Source: Gymnopus androsaceus JB14 (taxonomy: Eukaryota > Basidiomycota > Agaricomycetes > Agaricales > Omphalotaceae). From it: a DNA stretch of 62,650 nucleotides. The DNA lies in contig ML769751.1 of assembly GCA_009733575.1 (NCBI GenBank), positions 1 through 62,650 of the forward strand. The letters are read 5' to 3'. The stretch's first letter is position 1. Each line of letters starts with the position of its first letter. The notes beneath the pieces are model-generated. The model was given only the letters and a program-made list of their open reading frames with translations, ran no database searches and was not told the DNA's origin. Shown here in pieces: positions 23,355-32,975 of the stretch. The translations under genes and the position numbers were made by a program.

Positions 23355-24710
23355 TGTGCAGCATATAAGCTAGGAGGTGCAGTGACTAGCACTCACCAAG
23401 TGGTTAAGCTTGTAGAGCAGATAGACATCAGCAAAAATGGTCTGGGCCTGGGATAGCCTATAGGTTAGACTAATATGACCTGGGCAACCTGGGCAACCTG
23501 GGTGACTTAGGCAACCTAGGAATTTGCCCAAATCCTGATATCACTTGAGGGTGACTTAGGCTACCTAGGAATTTGCCCAAATCCTGATATCACCAGAGGG
23601 AGCCTCATTGCAGCCTGAGCACAACCTGAGCACAACCTGAGTACAACCTGAGGGAGCCTGGGGCAGCCTGAAGAAGCCTGAGGAAGCCTGGGACAGCCTG
23701 AGATTTATATTGAACTAGGATTACAAGCTAAATAGCTTCAATGAACTAGTACATTGAATTATAATGTGTATAAATATCATTAAGAGAACAGTAGACACCC
23801 CAATTATTTGAATTTATCTACATATAATTGCGTAAAATAAGCGCCCAAATAAGCGCCAAACCGCGTGGGCGCCTGTAGACTGCGTACAATTAAAACTCTG
23901 TTGATGGGGTCAAATCAGATTCATCATGAAATAATAGTTAACTTGATAAATATGTTATACTTGAACTTGAGTTAAAAATACTTAAGTGAGGTGTTCTGAG
24001 TCATAAGTTAAGGCTAGTAAAATATTAATGAGTCTCGAAAAATAAGTTCACTTTGAAATAAGTCAAAAATCTATGAGTTTAATGAGATAATAAGGTTTAA
24101 GTAATATGAATGTGGAAATTGAGCAAAACGGTACAGCTAAATAATAAAGTATGAGAATGATTTTTTGGGTTGTATAACTCAGCAGAAGTATCCCTAGGTT
24201 GCCTCAAGTTGCCTCAGGCTTCCTCAGGCTTCCCCCAGGCTGCCTCAGGCCTCCTCAGGCTTCCTCAGGCTTCCCCAGGCTGCCTCAGGCCTCCTCAGGC
24301 TTCCTCAAGTTCCCTCAGGATTCCTTCAAGAAGCCCAGGAATAAAGGGGTCGACTTATGCAAGCCTGGGAGACCTAGGTGTCCTGGGTGTCCTGGGTGTC
24401 CTAGGAGACCTAGGTAATCCTTAAGTGTCCTCAGGTCATCCAAGGCCCAGACCATTTTTGCTGATGGAGAGAGGTAAAAGACTAGGAGAAGTCATTATCA
24501 TTAGCAGTACTACAGGAGTCGTTATATACTGTTGTACTGTATTCATTACATATATGGTAGTATCCTTCTAGTATGTTCTATGTGCATGCCCATGATGTCG
24601 TCCATCAAGCTACTTACTAAGATACTACTGAGGCTGAGTAAGACTACCTCGGCAATGACTGATAGCATCATATGACCGAGATGATGACTGATATCATCAT
24701 TCATTCAACA
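23355..24710 (-). repeat. 5' LTR of copia element 2, split by an insertion
   Basis: Outer parts 23355-23425 and 24467-24710 align with the 3' LTR at 19471-19784. Shared blocks include gcagtgactagcactcacca and the stretch from gagaggtaaaag to ttcaaca. The middle 1041 bp are a CATCAG-ended element. Confidence 0.85.
23426..24466. mobile_element. CATCAG-ended foldback-like element, copy 1
   Basis: Perfect inverted ends CATCAGCAAAAATGGTCTGG (24 bp in all) at 23426 and its inverse ending at 24466, with a 2-bp target duplication GA. The left interior holds many degenerate 'acctgagca/agcctgagg' units and the right interior holds the complementary 'gcctcaggc/ttcctcagg' units, so the arms could fold on each other. 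No coding capacity. The centre (23700-24170) is AT-rich. Confidence 0.85.
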
Positions 24711-25538
24711 ACTGTCACCATTACACTGGAGTTCTGAGGGTTGTTAGGACTCAACAACCCCTCTAACAGGGTTGCTCAGTAGAATTATCCTGATCACAGT
24801 TCTTGATCATATGATGGTTCTTTGATCACACCTCATGCTAGCAGGCTGCATTTGGTGCTGTATACATATGTACAGTCACTTATTACTTACAGACATCAAT
24901 ACTGTTGTACTTTATAGTTTCATGCATTGTTAAATCAGCAAAAACTATTTTGAGCCCAGGAGGATACAAGGTCACCTAGTCCTCTTAGGCAACCTGAGGC
25001 AACCTATTTGGCCCAGGAAAAAGGGTAAAACTTTGGACACCTCAGGTATCCTAGTCATCCTAGGTGTCCTGGGACATCCTGGGATGTCCTGAGGGTATCT
25101 CCTGGGGCATTTGACAAAAGTCCTGAATATTTAACTTGCATTTAATTCTAACAATACATAGATAGATCTCTCGAATACATGTATAAGAGTGTACATTAAA
25201 AATTTGAAGGGAAACAGAGAGGAAATGTGCCTTCCACAAACTTTTTTCTCCAAAAGTGCATTACTGGTACATCAATAGTATGGGGACAAGTTGCAATGGT
25301 TGCCAGATGTCATTACTGTGTCATGGGAACATTAGATTGGGGTAAAGATCTGGACAAAAAAGTCATGTTTCTGTGGTTCAATTGTTGGGCACAAGGCCCT
25401 CCCTCTCACTCTGTTAGAGAGCCAGTCCGGCATTGCCAAAAATGCTGGGTTAGGCAGTTAGGGATTGCTGCCACACATCATCCATCCACACCCTGCAGTA
25501 CTCATACTTACCACTATTATACTAATGTAACTGCTTCT
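24711..25538. other. Spacer with a CATCAG-family relic
   Basis: No gene recognised. A decayed end ATCAGCAAAAACTATTTTGA at 24933, followed by gcaacctgaggcaacc and ggtgtcctgggacatcctgg blocks to about 25095, resembles copy 1 of the CATCAG family but lacks a clear right end. About 24825-24875 is an inverted copy of sequence near 14860-14925. Confidence 0.5.
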
Positions 25539-25861
25539 TGTTGGACTATACTCCGCCCAGTACAGTACGCTTTGACCTCTCTTATTATGGAACATTTCTT
25601 TTCTACTTATTATTTACCTGGCCGCTAACATTTCCGCTTACATACACCGATCTTACGATCGACCTATATAGCTAGCATAGCGACTTCCGACTCCCTCAGT
25701 TGAACCACGACTACGTGCCCAACTGAGGTGAGCTTTACTTTTACTTATCACCATACCCGTTACTCATAATACTCTTAGCTTATATATTTACCTAACAGGT
25801 ACAGTACAATATAGTTGAACCACAACTACATGCCCAACTGAGCTTATATATTTACCTAACA
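25539..25861 (+). repeat. 5' LTR of copia element 1
   Basis: 323 bp, TGTTGGACTATAC to TTTACCTAACA. Each LTR contains an internal partial duplication: gttgaaccac.actac.tgcccaactgag and agcttatatatttacctaac each occur twice. It differs from the 3' LTR at 13 positions, all transitions. Confidence 0.95.
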
Positions 25862-25938
25862 GATTATGAGACTGGTGGCTCCACGAGCTTAAAGAAACAA
25901 CTCACACAAATCCAATCAATAACCAAGCCCAAGATTCC

Positions 25939-26826
25939 ATGTCGTCAGGAAATTCGCCCCTGAACGTACCAATGTTCCCCAAAGCATCTCAGCTATCGGG
26001 ACAGGATACTTGGAGAGCATTTAAGGATCGAGTTGAGCTGAACGTACAAGTTAGGGGCTTACATGGACACCTTAGTGGATCCACCCCCAAACCAACACCA
26101 GCCACGTATATTTATACAGCCCAAACATCATCACTACCCAACAGCCAGTACCCTTCCCCTGGTGAATGGAACCAATGCGACCGAATGGTAGCTTCCATCA
26201 TCTACTTGAACTGCACTGACCCCATTGGAATCGGAATTGAGAGGGATGACGCAGCAGCCAAAACATGGAAATACCTCGTTAAGAAATACGAGGCTCGTGA
26301 CGAACAACAAATCCACATTGCCAACACCAATCTCCGAGAGCACAAGTTTAACCCAGAGACAACGTCAATGGAGGAACACGAGAAGAAGATGAAGAACCTA
26401 CTCAAAACTCTTCATAACCTCGGTGGCACCTGCAACAACTACCAATTTAGGTTAATCGTTATAGCGTCCATGCCAGAAGCGTGGAAGGATTACATGTTGA
26501 ATGTACCTGGCATGTTCAGTGCCAAGGCATTCACCTATCTCCACTGTCTCTACCTTGACAAAATCGGATGCACCCGTGACACACAGGACGATTATGTCAA
26601 GAAACAAGTCGCAGCTCTCTTTGCTCAACACCTCGCTACGCACGCTGCTAGCTCTAGCACACCCAGCCCAAGACGTGAATGACCCATCTGCACCAATCCC
26701 CCCTGCCCCACCAAAGTCGGTCACACGATTGACAGGTGTTGGGCCAAAGGTGGAGGAGCAGAAGGGAAGGCTCCCAAGTCCTGGCAGGACAAGTACGGAA
26801 CCAAGGCCTCCTCCATCAACACTTCA
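25939..26826 (+). pseudogene. Copia element 1 Gag
   Basis: Opens at ATG 25939 (MSSGNSPLNVPMFPK). The body fits copia Gag, with TWKYLVKKYEARDEQQIHIA and EEHEKKMKNLLKTLHNLGG. A TGA at 26680-26682 interrupts the frame. The same frame continues with a zinc-knuckle-like stretch containing CTNPPC and GHTIDRCWAKGGG, the nucleocapsid. The stop is explained by a single C-to-T change in a CGA codon. The intact protein would package element RNA. Confidence 0.9.
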
Positions 26827-27261
26827 TTGCCTATCGACATCTTTGTTGGCATGACAAGCTTGCCCAAGAACGAATCGGGTACATTGATATCATCCTCATG
26901 CTCAATACCTCCTGACATCTCCAACAGAGTTGATCATGCCATTCTGAACGACGGAGATGGTCAGCAAGGTAGAGGATTAGATATAGATGTACCTTATCCC
27001 CTTCACCATAATACATGTATCATCTGCAAAACAAGTAATATACCCCTCTATTCCCACCTTCCTAACGCCCAAGTTAAAACATTTATCAACTCTGGAGTGA
27101 CAGACCATTGCTGGGTCAAATGCTCAGACTTCACGGAGTACCGAGAGGTCACCCAAAGGGGGAATAGTGCAGTTGCAGGTTCGGAAGGGGAGTTTCGCAT
27201 TCAGGGTATAGGGACAGTCAAGTTTGTTACCCAAGTCAACGGGGACAAGAGATGTATCTGA
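26827..27261 (+). pseudogene. Copia element 1 protease region, catalytic Asp lost
   Basis: The aspartic protease motif should read D-S/T-G. Here codons near 27085-27105 read FINSGVTDHCW, so the catalytic Asp is now Asn (AAC at 27088-27090) and the next Ala is Val. Both changes are G-to-A or C-to-T at former CpG sites. The frame ends at TGA 27259-27261, immediately followed in frame by LQDMKHTPEFRHNLISLS, the usual sequence after copia protease. So this stop too is a point mutation. Confidence 0.85.
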
Positions 27262-27270
27262 CTCCAGGAC

Positions 27271-28476
27271 ATGAAACACACGCCAGAGTTCAGACATAAT
27301 CTCATATCACTGTCAACCTTGGACAGACAAGGATACAGAGGCAAATGGGGAGAAGGGCAGCTGACAGTTACAACTGGCGATGGGAGGACAATGATGATAG
27401 GGCTTGGCAAAGGAAGGATGTACAAATTGGAAGTCCTGGAGAACGCAATCATGGCATGGTCAGCGAGATCCCATGAGAAGGCAGTGGACATACTCACCTG
27501 GCACTGGAGGTTAGGACATGTTGCCATACCCCAAATCCTTCATATGGCGAACCAGAACTTAGTCAATGGACTGAAAATCACCTCAAGAGAGGTGTACGGT
27601 ATGTGCAAGTCCTGCCTATATGGTAAAGCAGTGCGCAGACTGTTTGACAAGCATCTTGAGCATGAACGGGAAGTCCTGGAAAGGGTCCATATTGATCTCT
27701 TTAGTCCAACACATACGCAGAGTAGAGGGGGTGCATCTTACATGATGCTGTTTACGGATGGGCATTCTACCTTCAAAGTTCCATTGTTCCTGTCAAACAA
27801 ACGGAGTGAGACGACACTGAAGGAGTTCCACCGCTACCGTCTAAGAGCGGAGAACCAGACTAAGCAGAAGGTACTCACTATTTGGATTGACGGGGGCAAG
27901 GAGTTGGACAACAAACTCATGGAAGAATACTGCACCCAATGCGGTATAACCATCAAAAAGGTCCCTCCATATTTGTCTGCAGCTAATGGAATGGCAGAAT
28001 GAGCGAACTGTATGGTCATCGAAGGCACCCGGACACTCCTCGATGAATCTGGTCTCCCGCACTCGTTTTGGGCAGAAGGAGCAGCAACTTTCTGCTATGT
28101 AGAGAGCTTTGTGCCCTCAGCGAGGTTCCCTGATGATATCCTGATAGAGGTGTGGACAAGGCAAAGGCATGACGTGTCACACCTGAGACCTTTCGGCTGC
28201 AGGTGCTGGGCAATGTTGCCGGATGTGAGGACTGGAGGGAAGTTGGCGAGACAGGCAGTGGAAGGCATGTTAGTTGGGTATATGAGTCAACGGGGATACA
28301 GAATATATATCCCGAGCTTGAAAACATTCTTGGAGTCTCGAGACATTCAGTTTGAGGAGGGAGAGTCTAAACGAATGCGTGCCAAACCAAACAAGGATGC
28401 CAATCAATTCCAAGAATTACTGTTTGGAGATACCAGCGTCGGGATCACTCCAGCAGCCTTAGCTGCTCCAATTTGA
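27271..28476 (+). pseudogene. Copia element 1 integrase
   Basis: The GAG-pre-integrase zinc finger is visible as HWRLGHVAIPQILH followed by CKSCLYGKA (HH-CC). The catalytic core shows VHIDLFSP, FTDGHSTF and WIDGGKELDN, so the D,D-35-E acidic residues appear present. A TGA at 28000-28002 replaces the Arg of the conserved NGMAER segment, and the next Asn-Arg pair reads Asn-Cys, again C-to-T. The frame ends at 28474-28476 next to an inserted sequence. It would insert element cDNA into chromosomes. Confidence 0.9.
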
Positions 28477-28593
28477 GATCCTAAAGGGTAGTAGCCCTTT
28501 ACAGAATTGACTCATAAAGGGCAAGAATCCTAGGAGGGGAAGAGGCCTAGGAAGTGTAAATATAAGGTAGCTTGAAAAGTGTCATAAAATAAA

Positions 28594-28685
28594 TGGCAAG
28601 AGCAGGAATTGAACCCACAACCTCTTTATTATTTTGGCTGACATAATCAAGCATAACACTATATCCACTGCACTAAGTGACTATG
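28594..28685 (-). other. tRNA-like sequence, left arm of the insertion
   Basis: On the minus strand an A-box-like GTCACTTAGTGCAGTGGATA is followed about 45 nt later by a B-box-like GTGGGTTCAATTCC and a tgcca end. Spacing and boxes fit an RNA polymerase III promoter of tRNA origin. The stems are poor, so a working tRNA is unlikely. Confidence 0.45.
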
Positions 28686-28779
28686 CTAAAAGATAAATAC
28701 TTGCACAATATATGCCCTCATCCACTAATTTTTTTTAATGAGTGGGGGCAAGCCCCCACACCCCCATTAAATATAATCA

Positions 28780-28920
28780 ACCCCTTACCCTAACCCCAAC
28801 CCCTAAACCCTAACCTGTGTGGACCAGGCTAGGGTGAGCTTTGCTCACCCTACCCTTAACTATTTAATTACACAATGTGTTGACCAGGCTAGGGTGAGCA
28901 GAGCTCACCCTACCCTTAAC
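28780..28920. repeat. Telomere-like repeats and short inverted repeat
   Basis: taaccccaacccctaaaccctaacc at about 28790-28815 is CCCTAA-like. Then 'accaggctagggtgagc' and 'gctcaccctacccttaac' occur twice as small inverted pairs (28822-28860, 28882-28920). The same motif set occurs in the 18507-19065 element. Confidence 0.65.
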
Positions 28921-28973
28921 TATTTATTTACACAATGCCTTATATAAGATACTAAATGTGCTGAGCTAGTATC

Positions 28974-29066
28974 AGTCACTTGGTGAAGTGGTACAAGGTG
29001 CTAGCTTTTGGGGTTATATAATCTTAAATCAGTCAGGCTGAGGGTTCAATCCTCCATTGTGCCACT
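28974..29066 (+). other. tRNA-like sequence, right arm of the insertion
   Basis: GTCACTTGGTGAAGTGGTAC (A-box-like) and GAGGGTTCAATCCTC (B-box-like, with a 4-5 bp stem) are spaced as in a tRNA, ending GTGCCAC. It resembles the left-arm sequence and sits in opposite orientation, so the pair forms an inverted arrangement. Confidence 0.45.
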
Positions 29067-29140
29067 TTTTAATTTGACATAAAATTCAAGTGTAAGGGAA
29101 ATTCTCCTCCATATATATGTGTGTTAGAGGGCTTTTCCCC

Positions 29141-30304
29141 TTCACACGAGCCAAATCAGAGCAGCTTAAGGTAACTCCAGATCCAATCAACGAGAATCCA
29201 GATCCCAACTTACCTGAACAAGCACCTACACCATTACCAGCCAATCCAGCTCCACTAGAACCTACTGCACCTGTGCCAGCCCCTACAAGAGACAACCTGC
29301 TGATTCAGGAACCCCATAGAAGTATACGGATTTGCAAGCCAACAACAAGACTGATTGAGTCTGAGGCCTCGGAAGACAGGGAACGCGAAGCTAAAGAGAC
29401 AGGCCATGCCTGGGCCAATGACCTCCCACCAGACCAACAACCATTAGCCCTCATAGTGCAAAACCCATGGGCATTCGCGTCGACAGACTCCGAATTCTGG
29501 GTTCCCCAGTCCTACAAGCAAGCCATCTAGAGACCAGACCTCTGGGCTGCGCCAATGAAGGCTGAATACGACTTACTAATGGAAAAGGGAGTTTGGGAGT
29601 TGGTGGAGCTCCCGCCAGGGGCAAATCTTATGGGAGGAAGGTGGACATATGCCATAAAGTGGGGACTGAAGGGAGAGGTTATTTGATAGAAGGCTTGATA
29701 CGTTGCTCAAGGCTTTACACAAATCCACAGGGTTGACTACAATCAGACTTACGGCGCTGTGGCGCATATGGAGTCACTCCGACTTGTACTAGCCATCATT
29801 GTTGTTCTTGGATTACAACTATTTCAAGTGGATTTCAAAGGCGCCTTTCTGAACAGCCCGATAACTCACAATGTGTATATGAAGCAACCAGACAGATTCG
29901 TCAAACCCAACCAAGAACACCTTGTTTGCAAATTGAAGAGATTGATATATGGCACTAAGCAGGGCAGCCACGACTGGCAAGCCACACTGGCGGCAGGGTA
30001 CAAAGAAGATGGGTATATTGCTTCAAGGGCAGACCAGTGCATCTGATACCATTGTCAAGGGGAAGAATACACCATCACAAGCATGTACGGCGACGACGTA
30101 TGCGGGGGCTTGTCCACAAAGGAAGGAAAAGAGAGAGCTGTAGAGGACTTGGGCAAGCGATGGGAAGCGGGAGAGGTAAAGTTGAACGTTTTGCTGGGAA
30201 TGACAATTCAACAGGATGCAGAAACCGGAGCCATCACGATTTCACAGAAGGTCTATTTTGAACAAATGCTAGAACACTTTGGACTCCAGCATGTCAAACC
30301 ATGA
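29141..30304 (+). pseudogene. Copia element 1 reverse transcriptase
   Basis: After a Pro-rich linker (DPINENPDPNLPEQAPTPLP) the polymerase begins near 29530 with WAAPMKAEYDLLMEKGVWEL, then VAQGFTQ, FQVDFKGAFLNSPI and MYGDDVCGG (the YxDD box as YGDD). The single frame carries stops at 29528 (TAG), 29684 (TGA), 29687 (TAG), 29696 (TGA), 30044 (TGA) and 30302 (TGA). Four of the six sit where copia proteins usually have Arg, for example the position pattern VI**KA*YVAQG. It would synthesise element cDNA. Confidence 0.9.
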
Positions 30305-30307
30305 CAA

Positions 30308-31081
30308 ATGCTGCTCCCGCCGGGACTCAAACTGAAAGACTCCCCTAACCCACTGCTGGAGGAGGAGAGGATCTACATGTCTGACAAGCCATATCGTCCA
30401 GTGGTTGGATCGGTGATGTGGGGATCTGGCTGCACACGCCCAGACATCTTTTTCGCCTCAAACCTACTATTGCGCTACCAGCTAAACCCGGGTAGATACC
30501 ACTGGGAATGCATCAAGTGGTTGGCGGGATACATCAAGTGGACAATCCACTACGCAATCACCTATAGGAAACCGAAAAATGGGGATTCGAGACCAGGAAA
30601 GGGGCTGAAGCCGGGCGGACATGTAGACGCCAACTACGCAGGATGCCTGGACACACGGCAGTCGACATCAGGTTACGTCTTCCTGATGGCTGGAGCACCA
30701 GTTTCGTGGAGCTCGAAACGACAGGCAATGGTGGCAATGTCGACTGTAGAGGCCGAATATGTATCATTGGCGAGAGCCAGCCAACAAGCAGCGTGGATGG
30801 CCTCATTCCTATCCGAGGTTGACCTAGACCAGGAAGGCCCGGTAGAACTTTTCGGTGACAACGAAGGAGCTAATGCCCTGACGGAAAATGCGAAGCAACA
30901 CGCTCTCATCAAACACATTGACGTTCGACATCACCACATCCGAGAGAAAGTAATGGATGGAGACATTAAAGTGAGGGCTATCCGTACCGCAGACAACCTC
31001 GGCGACTTATTCACGAAACTGCTGGTGGGACCCATACACTCAAAACTGGTGCGACTATTGGGACTGGACCGTGCGGAGTAG
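30308..31081 (+). pseudogene. Copia element 1 RNase H and polyprotein C-terminus
   Basis: Uninterrupted 257-codon tail of the polyprotein. It reads DANYAGCLDTRQSTSGYVF, VAMSTVEAEYVSLARASQQA, LFGDNEGANAL and HIDVRHHHIREKV, the copia RNase H residues D, E, D. It ends at TAG 31079-31081, seven bases before the 3' LTR. This is the least damaged part of the element. Confidence 0.9.
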
Positions 31082-31087
31082 GGGGGG

Positions 31088-31410
31088 TGTTGGACTATAC
31101 TCCACCCAGTACAGTATGCTTTGACCTTTCTTATTATGGAACATTTCTTTTCTACTTATTATTTACCTGGCCGCTAACGTTTCCGCTTACATACACCAAT
31201 CTTATGATCAACCTATATAGCTAGCACAGCGACTTCCGACTCCCTCAGTTGAACCACGACTACGTGCCCAACTGAGGTGAGCTTTACTTTTACTTATCAC
31301 CGTACCCGTTACTCATAATATTCTTAGCTTATATATTTACCTAACAGGTACGGTACAATATAGTTGAACCACGACTACGTGCCCAACTGAGCTTATATAT
31401 TTACCTAACA
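31088..31410 (+). repeat. 3' LTR of copia element 1
   Basis: 323 bp, same length as the 5' LTR, with no indels between them and 13 transitions. Followed by the target duplication CTTCT at 31411-31415. Confidence 0.95.
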
Positions 31411-31613
31411 CTTCTGACCATACAAATGACAATCGGCTCAACCAATTTTCTTTTTTAGACCAGTAAGAGCAGAGCAATAAATTAAAGACAGCACAGAAAA
31501 TAATGGGTATCAAAGGAGAAGGAAGCTTTTTTTTAAAAAATCAAAAAAAAAAAAAAAAAAAAAAGTAGGTCAAAAGCAAAGCCTGAACCTGCCGCCTAAC
31601 AATCTAGACTTTT

Positions 31614-32975
31614 TTAGTTGACATTTGGGACTGAGATAATTTCTAGGCTGGGAACATCCTCCAAACAAAAACTGTGCTCATAGGTGTTTTCTGTTTGAAT
31701 CAGGATTACAAGAGCAACTGGATTCAGGGCCTATATCAAAGAAAAACAGGTTAAATGATCCAAGTTAAATACTGAAATGTGAAGTCCCTTTGAAGTCAGA
31801 CTTACAGCACTGAATACATAAAATCCCTCAAGAAGGACACGGGCATCATAAACAGGGGATAAGCTGGCTGCTTGAATGTCCAGTGCATTAAAGATAATGA
31901 AAATTACCTTTTCATAAAATAAGTTATAACTTTGTGTTTTTCCTGACACTTAAGCAAATCAAATCACAGACCTGTACCACACCAAAAATTGCACCTGAGT
32001 CAACCATAAGTTGAAGGATTGCTTCCACTTGGGTTTTCTTGTTGCGTGATATTCCACGAGTTGATTGATGATGTGTCCTAAAACAACACATGTGTTAAAT
32101 ATCTTGAAGTGAGGTGCCCAATACCCACCATGCCCGATGAGCTATCAGGAGTGTTGCCACAATATTTACTATCAAATTGAGCAGAGCACCAAGCCAATCA
32201 AGTGTTACAGTCCTGTTGCACTTGCCATTTGTGCTGATATCTATTCTAATGTCCGCAATGACATCAGCAATGTTGACACCTAAATAGCCTCCAATGTCAG
32301 TATATATGTCAGGGAAATAAGTTAAAAGAGACTACCAATGTCTGTTAGCAGGATAATCAATAGTGTCCATTTAATCAGTCTATTTTCTGACCACAGTGCC
32401 CAAGCTCTCCAAACAATAGCCATATCAGCAATCAAAACCTGCATACAAGATTGGGTGTTAGTTTTCATACCCAAAACGGATGATTTAAGTAAAATTCACC
32501 ATAAAATCCCCAGACCATTCTTGTGTAATGATCATAACACTGACTTTCAAGTCAGCAGCCATTTCCTGCGCCATGAGACCTCCTGTAAGTGACACCACCA
32601 AGCCTGAATTGACCAGGAAAAAATTGGCTGCAATATTTGCACAAGTGTAAAGAACCACCATCACAAATCCTGCCAGAAGGAGTACAATCAAGGCTTTATG
32701 AGCTCGTCCATTATTTTCCTTTTGCCTGCAGAGTTGTTTTGGATATGTAGGTGTTAATATAATACAATATGGAACATGACAATAAGCTCACAAGATGGTA
32801 TGCATGCTGATGATGAAAGCCAGTGTGTAGACCCCTGGTAGCAACCCATTAAACAATTATCCCTCAACTTTATACATTGCTTACCCAGGAGTCCAATTTC
32901 AAACATCAGGGCAGAAATATTCTGAAGCAATACTGTCCCCACAGCTGCAAGTTGTTCTGACTCTTCTGATAGCAT
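31614..32975 (-). CDS. Multi-pass membrane protein, family copy B
   Basis: Same eight-exon layout as copy A, and all exons join in frame from ATG 32975 (MLSEESEQ) to TAA 31614-31616. Signatures are IVLLLAGFVMVVLYTC, ADMAIVWRAWALWSENRLIK, NIVATLLIAHRAW and MVDSGAIFGVVQ, and the C-terminal tail again ends PNVN. The second intron donor is GTGAGC, which confirms the weaker GTGCGC site used by the other copies. The gene appears functional. A poly-A/T run at 31530-31564 lies just beyond the 3' end. Function is unknown; the family is expanded in agaricomycetes. Confidence 0.75.

Larger units (their letters stand above)
19471..24710 (-). mobile_element. Ty1/copia retrotransposon 2 (internally deleted)
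   Basis: Minus-strand LTR element. The 3' LTR is 19471-19784 (314 bp). The 5' LTR is 23355-24710, which is 313 bp once the 1041-bp CATCAG element and its 2-bp duplication are removed. Gag (22712-21747) is followed almost directly by reverse transcriptase (from 21737). Protease and integrase are gone, and the reverse transcriptase is cut by a hAT MITE. A purine-rich tract (AGCAAGGGGGAG on the minus strand) abuts the 3' LTR. No matching 5-bp target duplication is visible (agttt versus actgt), so the ends may come from recombination. Confidence 0.85.
28477..29140. mobile_element. Insertion with inverted tRNA-like ends and telomere-like core
   Basis: About 0.65 kb interrupts the copia polyprotein between integrase and reverse transcriptase and shifts the frame. 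Near its ends are two tRNA-like sequences in opposite orientation (28594-28685 minus, 28974-29066 plus). Between them lie CCCTAA-type repeats and 'gtgtggaccaggctagggtg' with an inverted partner. Exact ends are not resolved; AGCCCTTTA near 28492 and TAGAGGGCT near 29127 are candidate inverted ends. Confidence 0.6.
25539..31410 (+). mobile_element. Ty1/copia retrotransposon 1 (full length, inactivated)
   Basis: 5872-bp element with 323-bp LTRs at both ends and the exact target duplication CTTCT (25534-25538 and 31411-31415). The order gag, protease, integrase, reverse transcriptase, RNase H is that of Ty1/copia. Coding up to 28476 is in one frame. After the insertion at about 28477-29140 it continues in a second frame to 31081. 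It is disabled by scattered in-frame stops, mostly TGA, and by that insertion. A purine tract (gtaggggggg) precedes the 3' LTR. Confidence 0.95.

Noticed and set aside
24170..24424. Open frames with repeated LKLPQASSGFPQA-like peptide
   Set aside because: They are translations of the simple repeat arm of the CATCAG element, not a protein.
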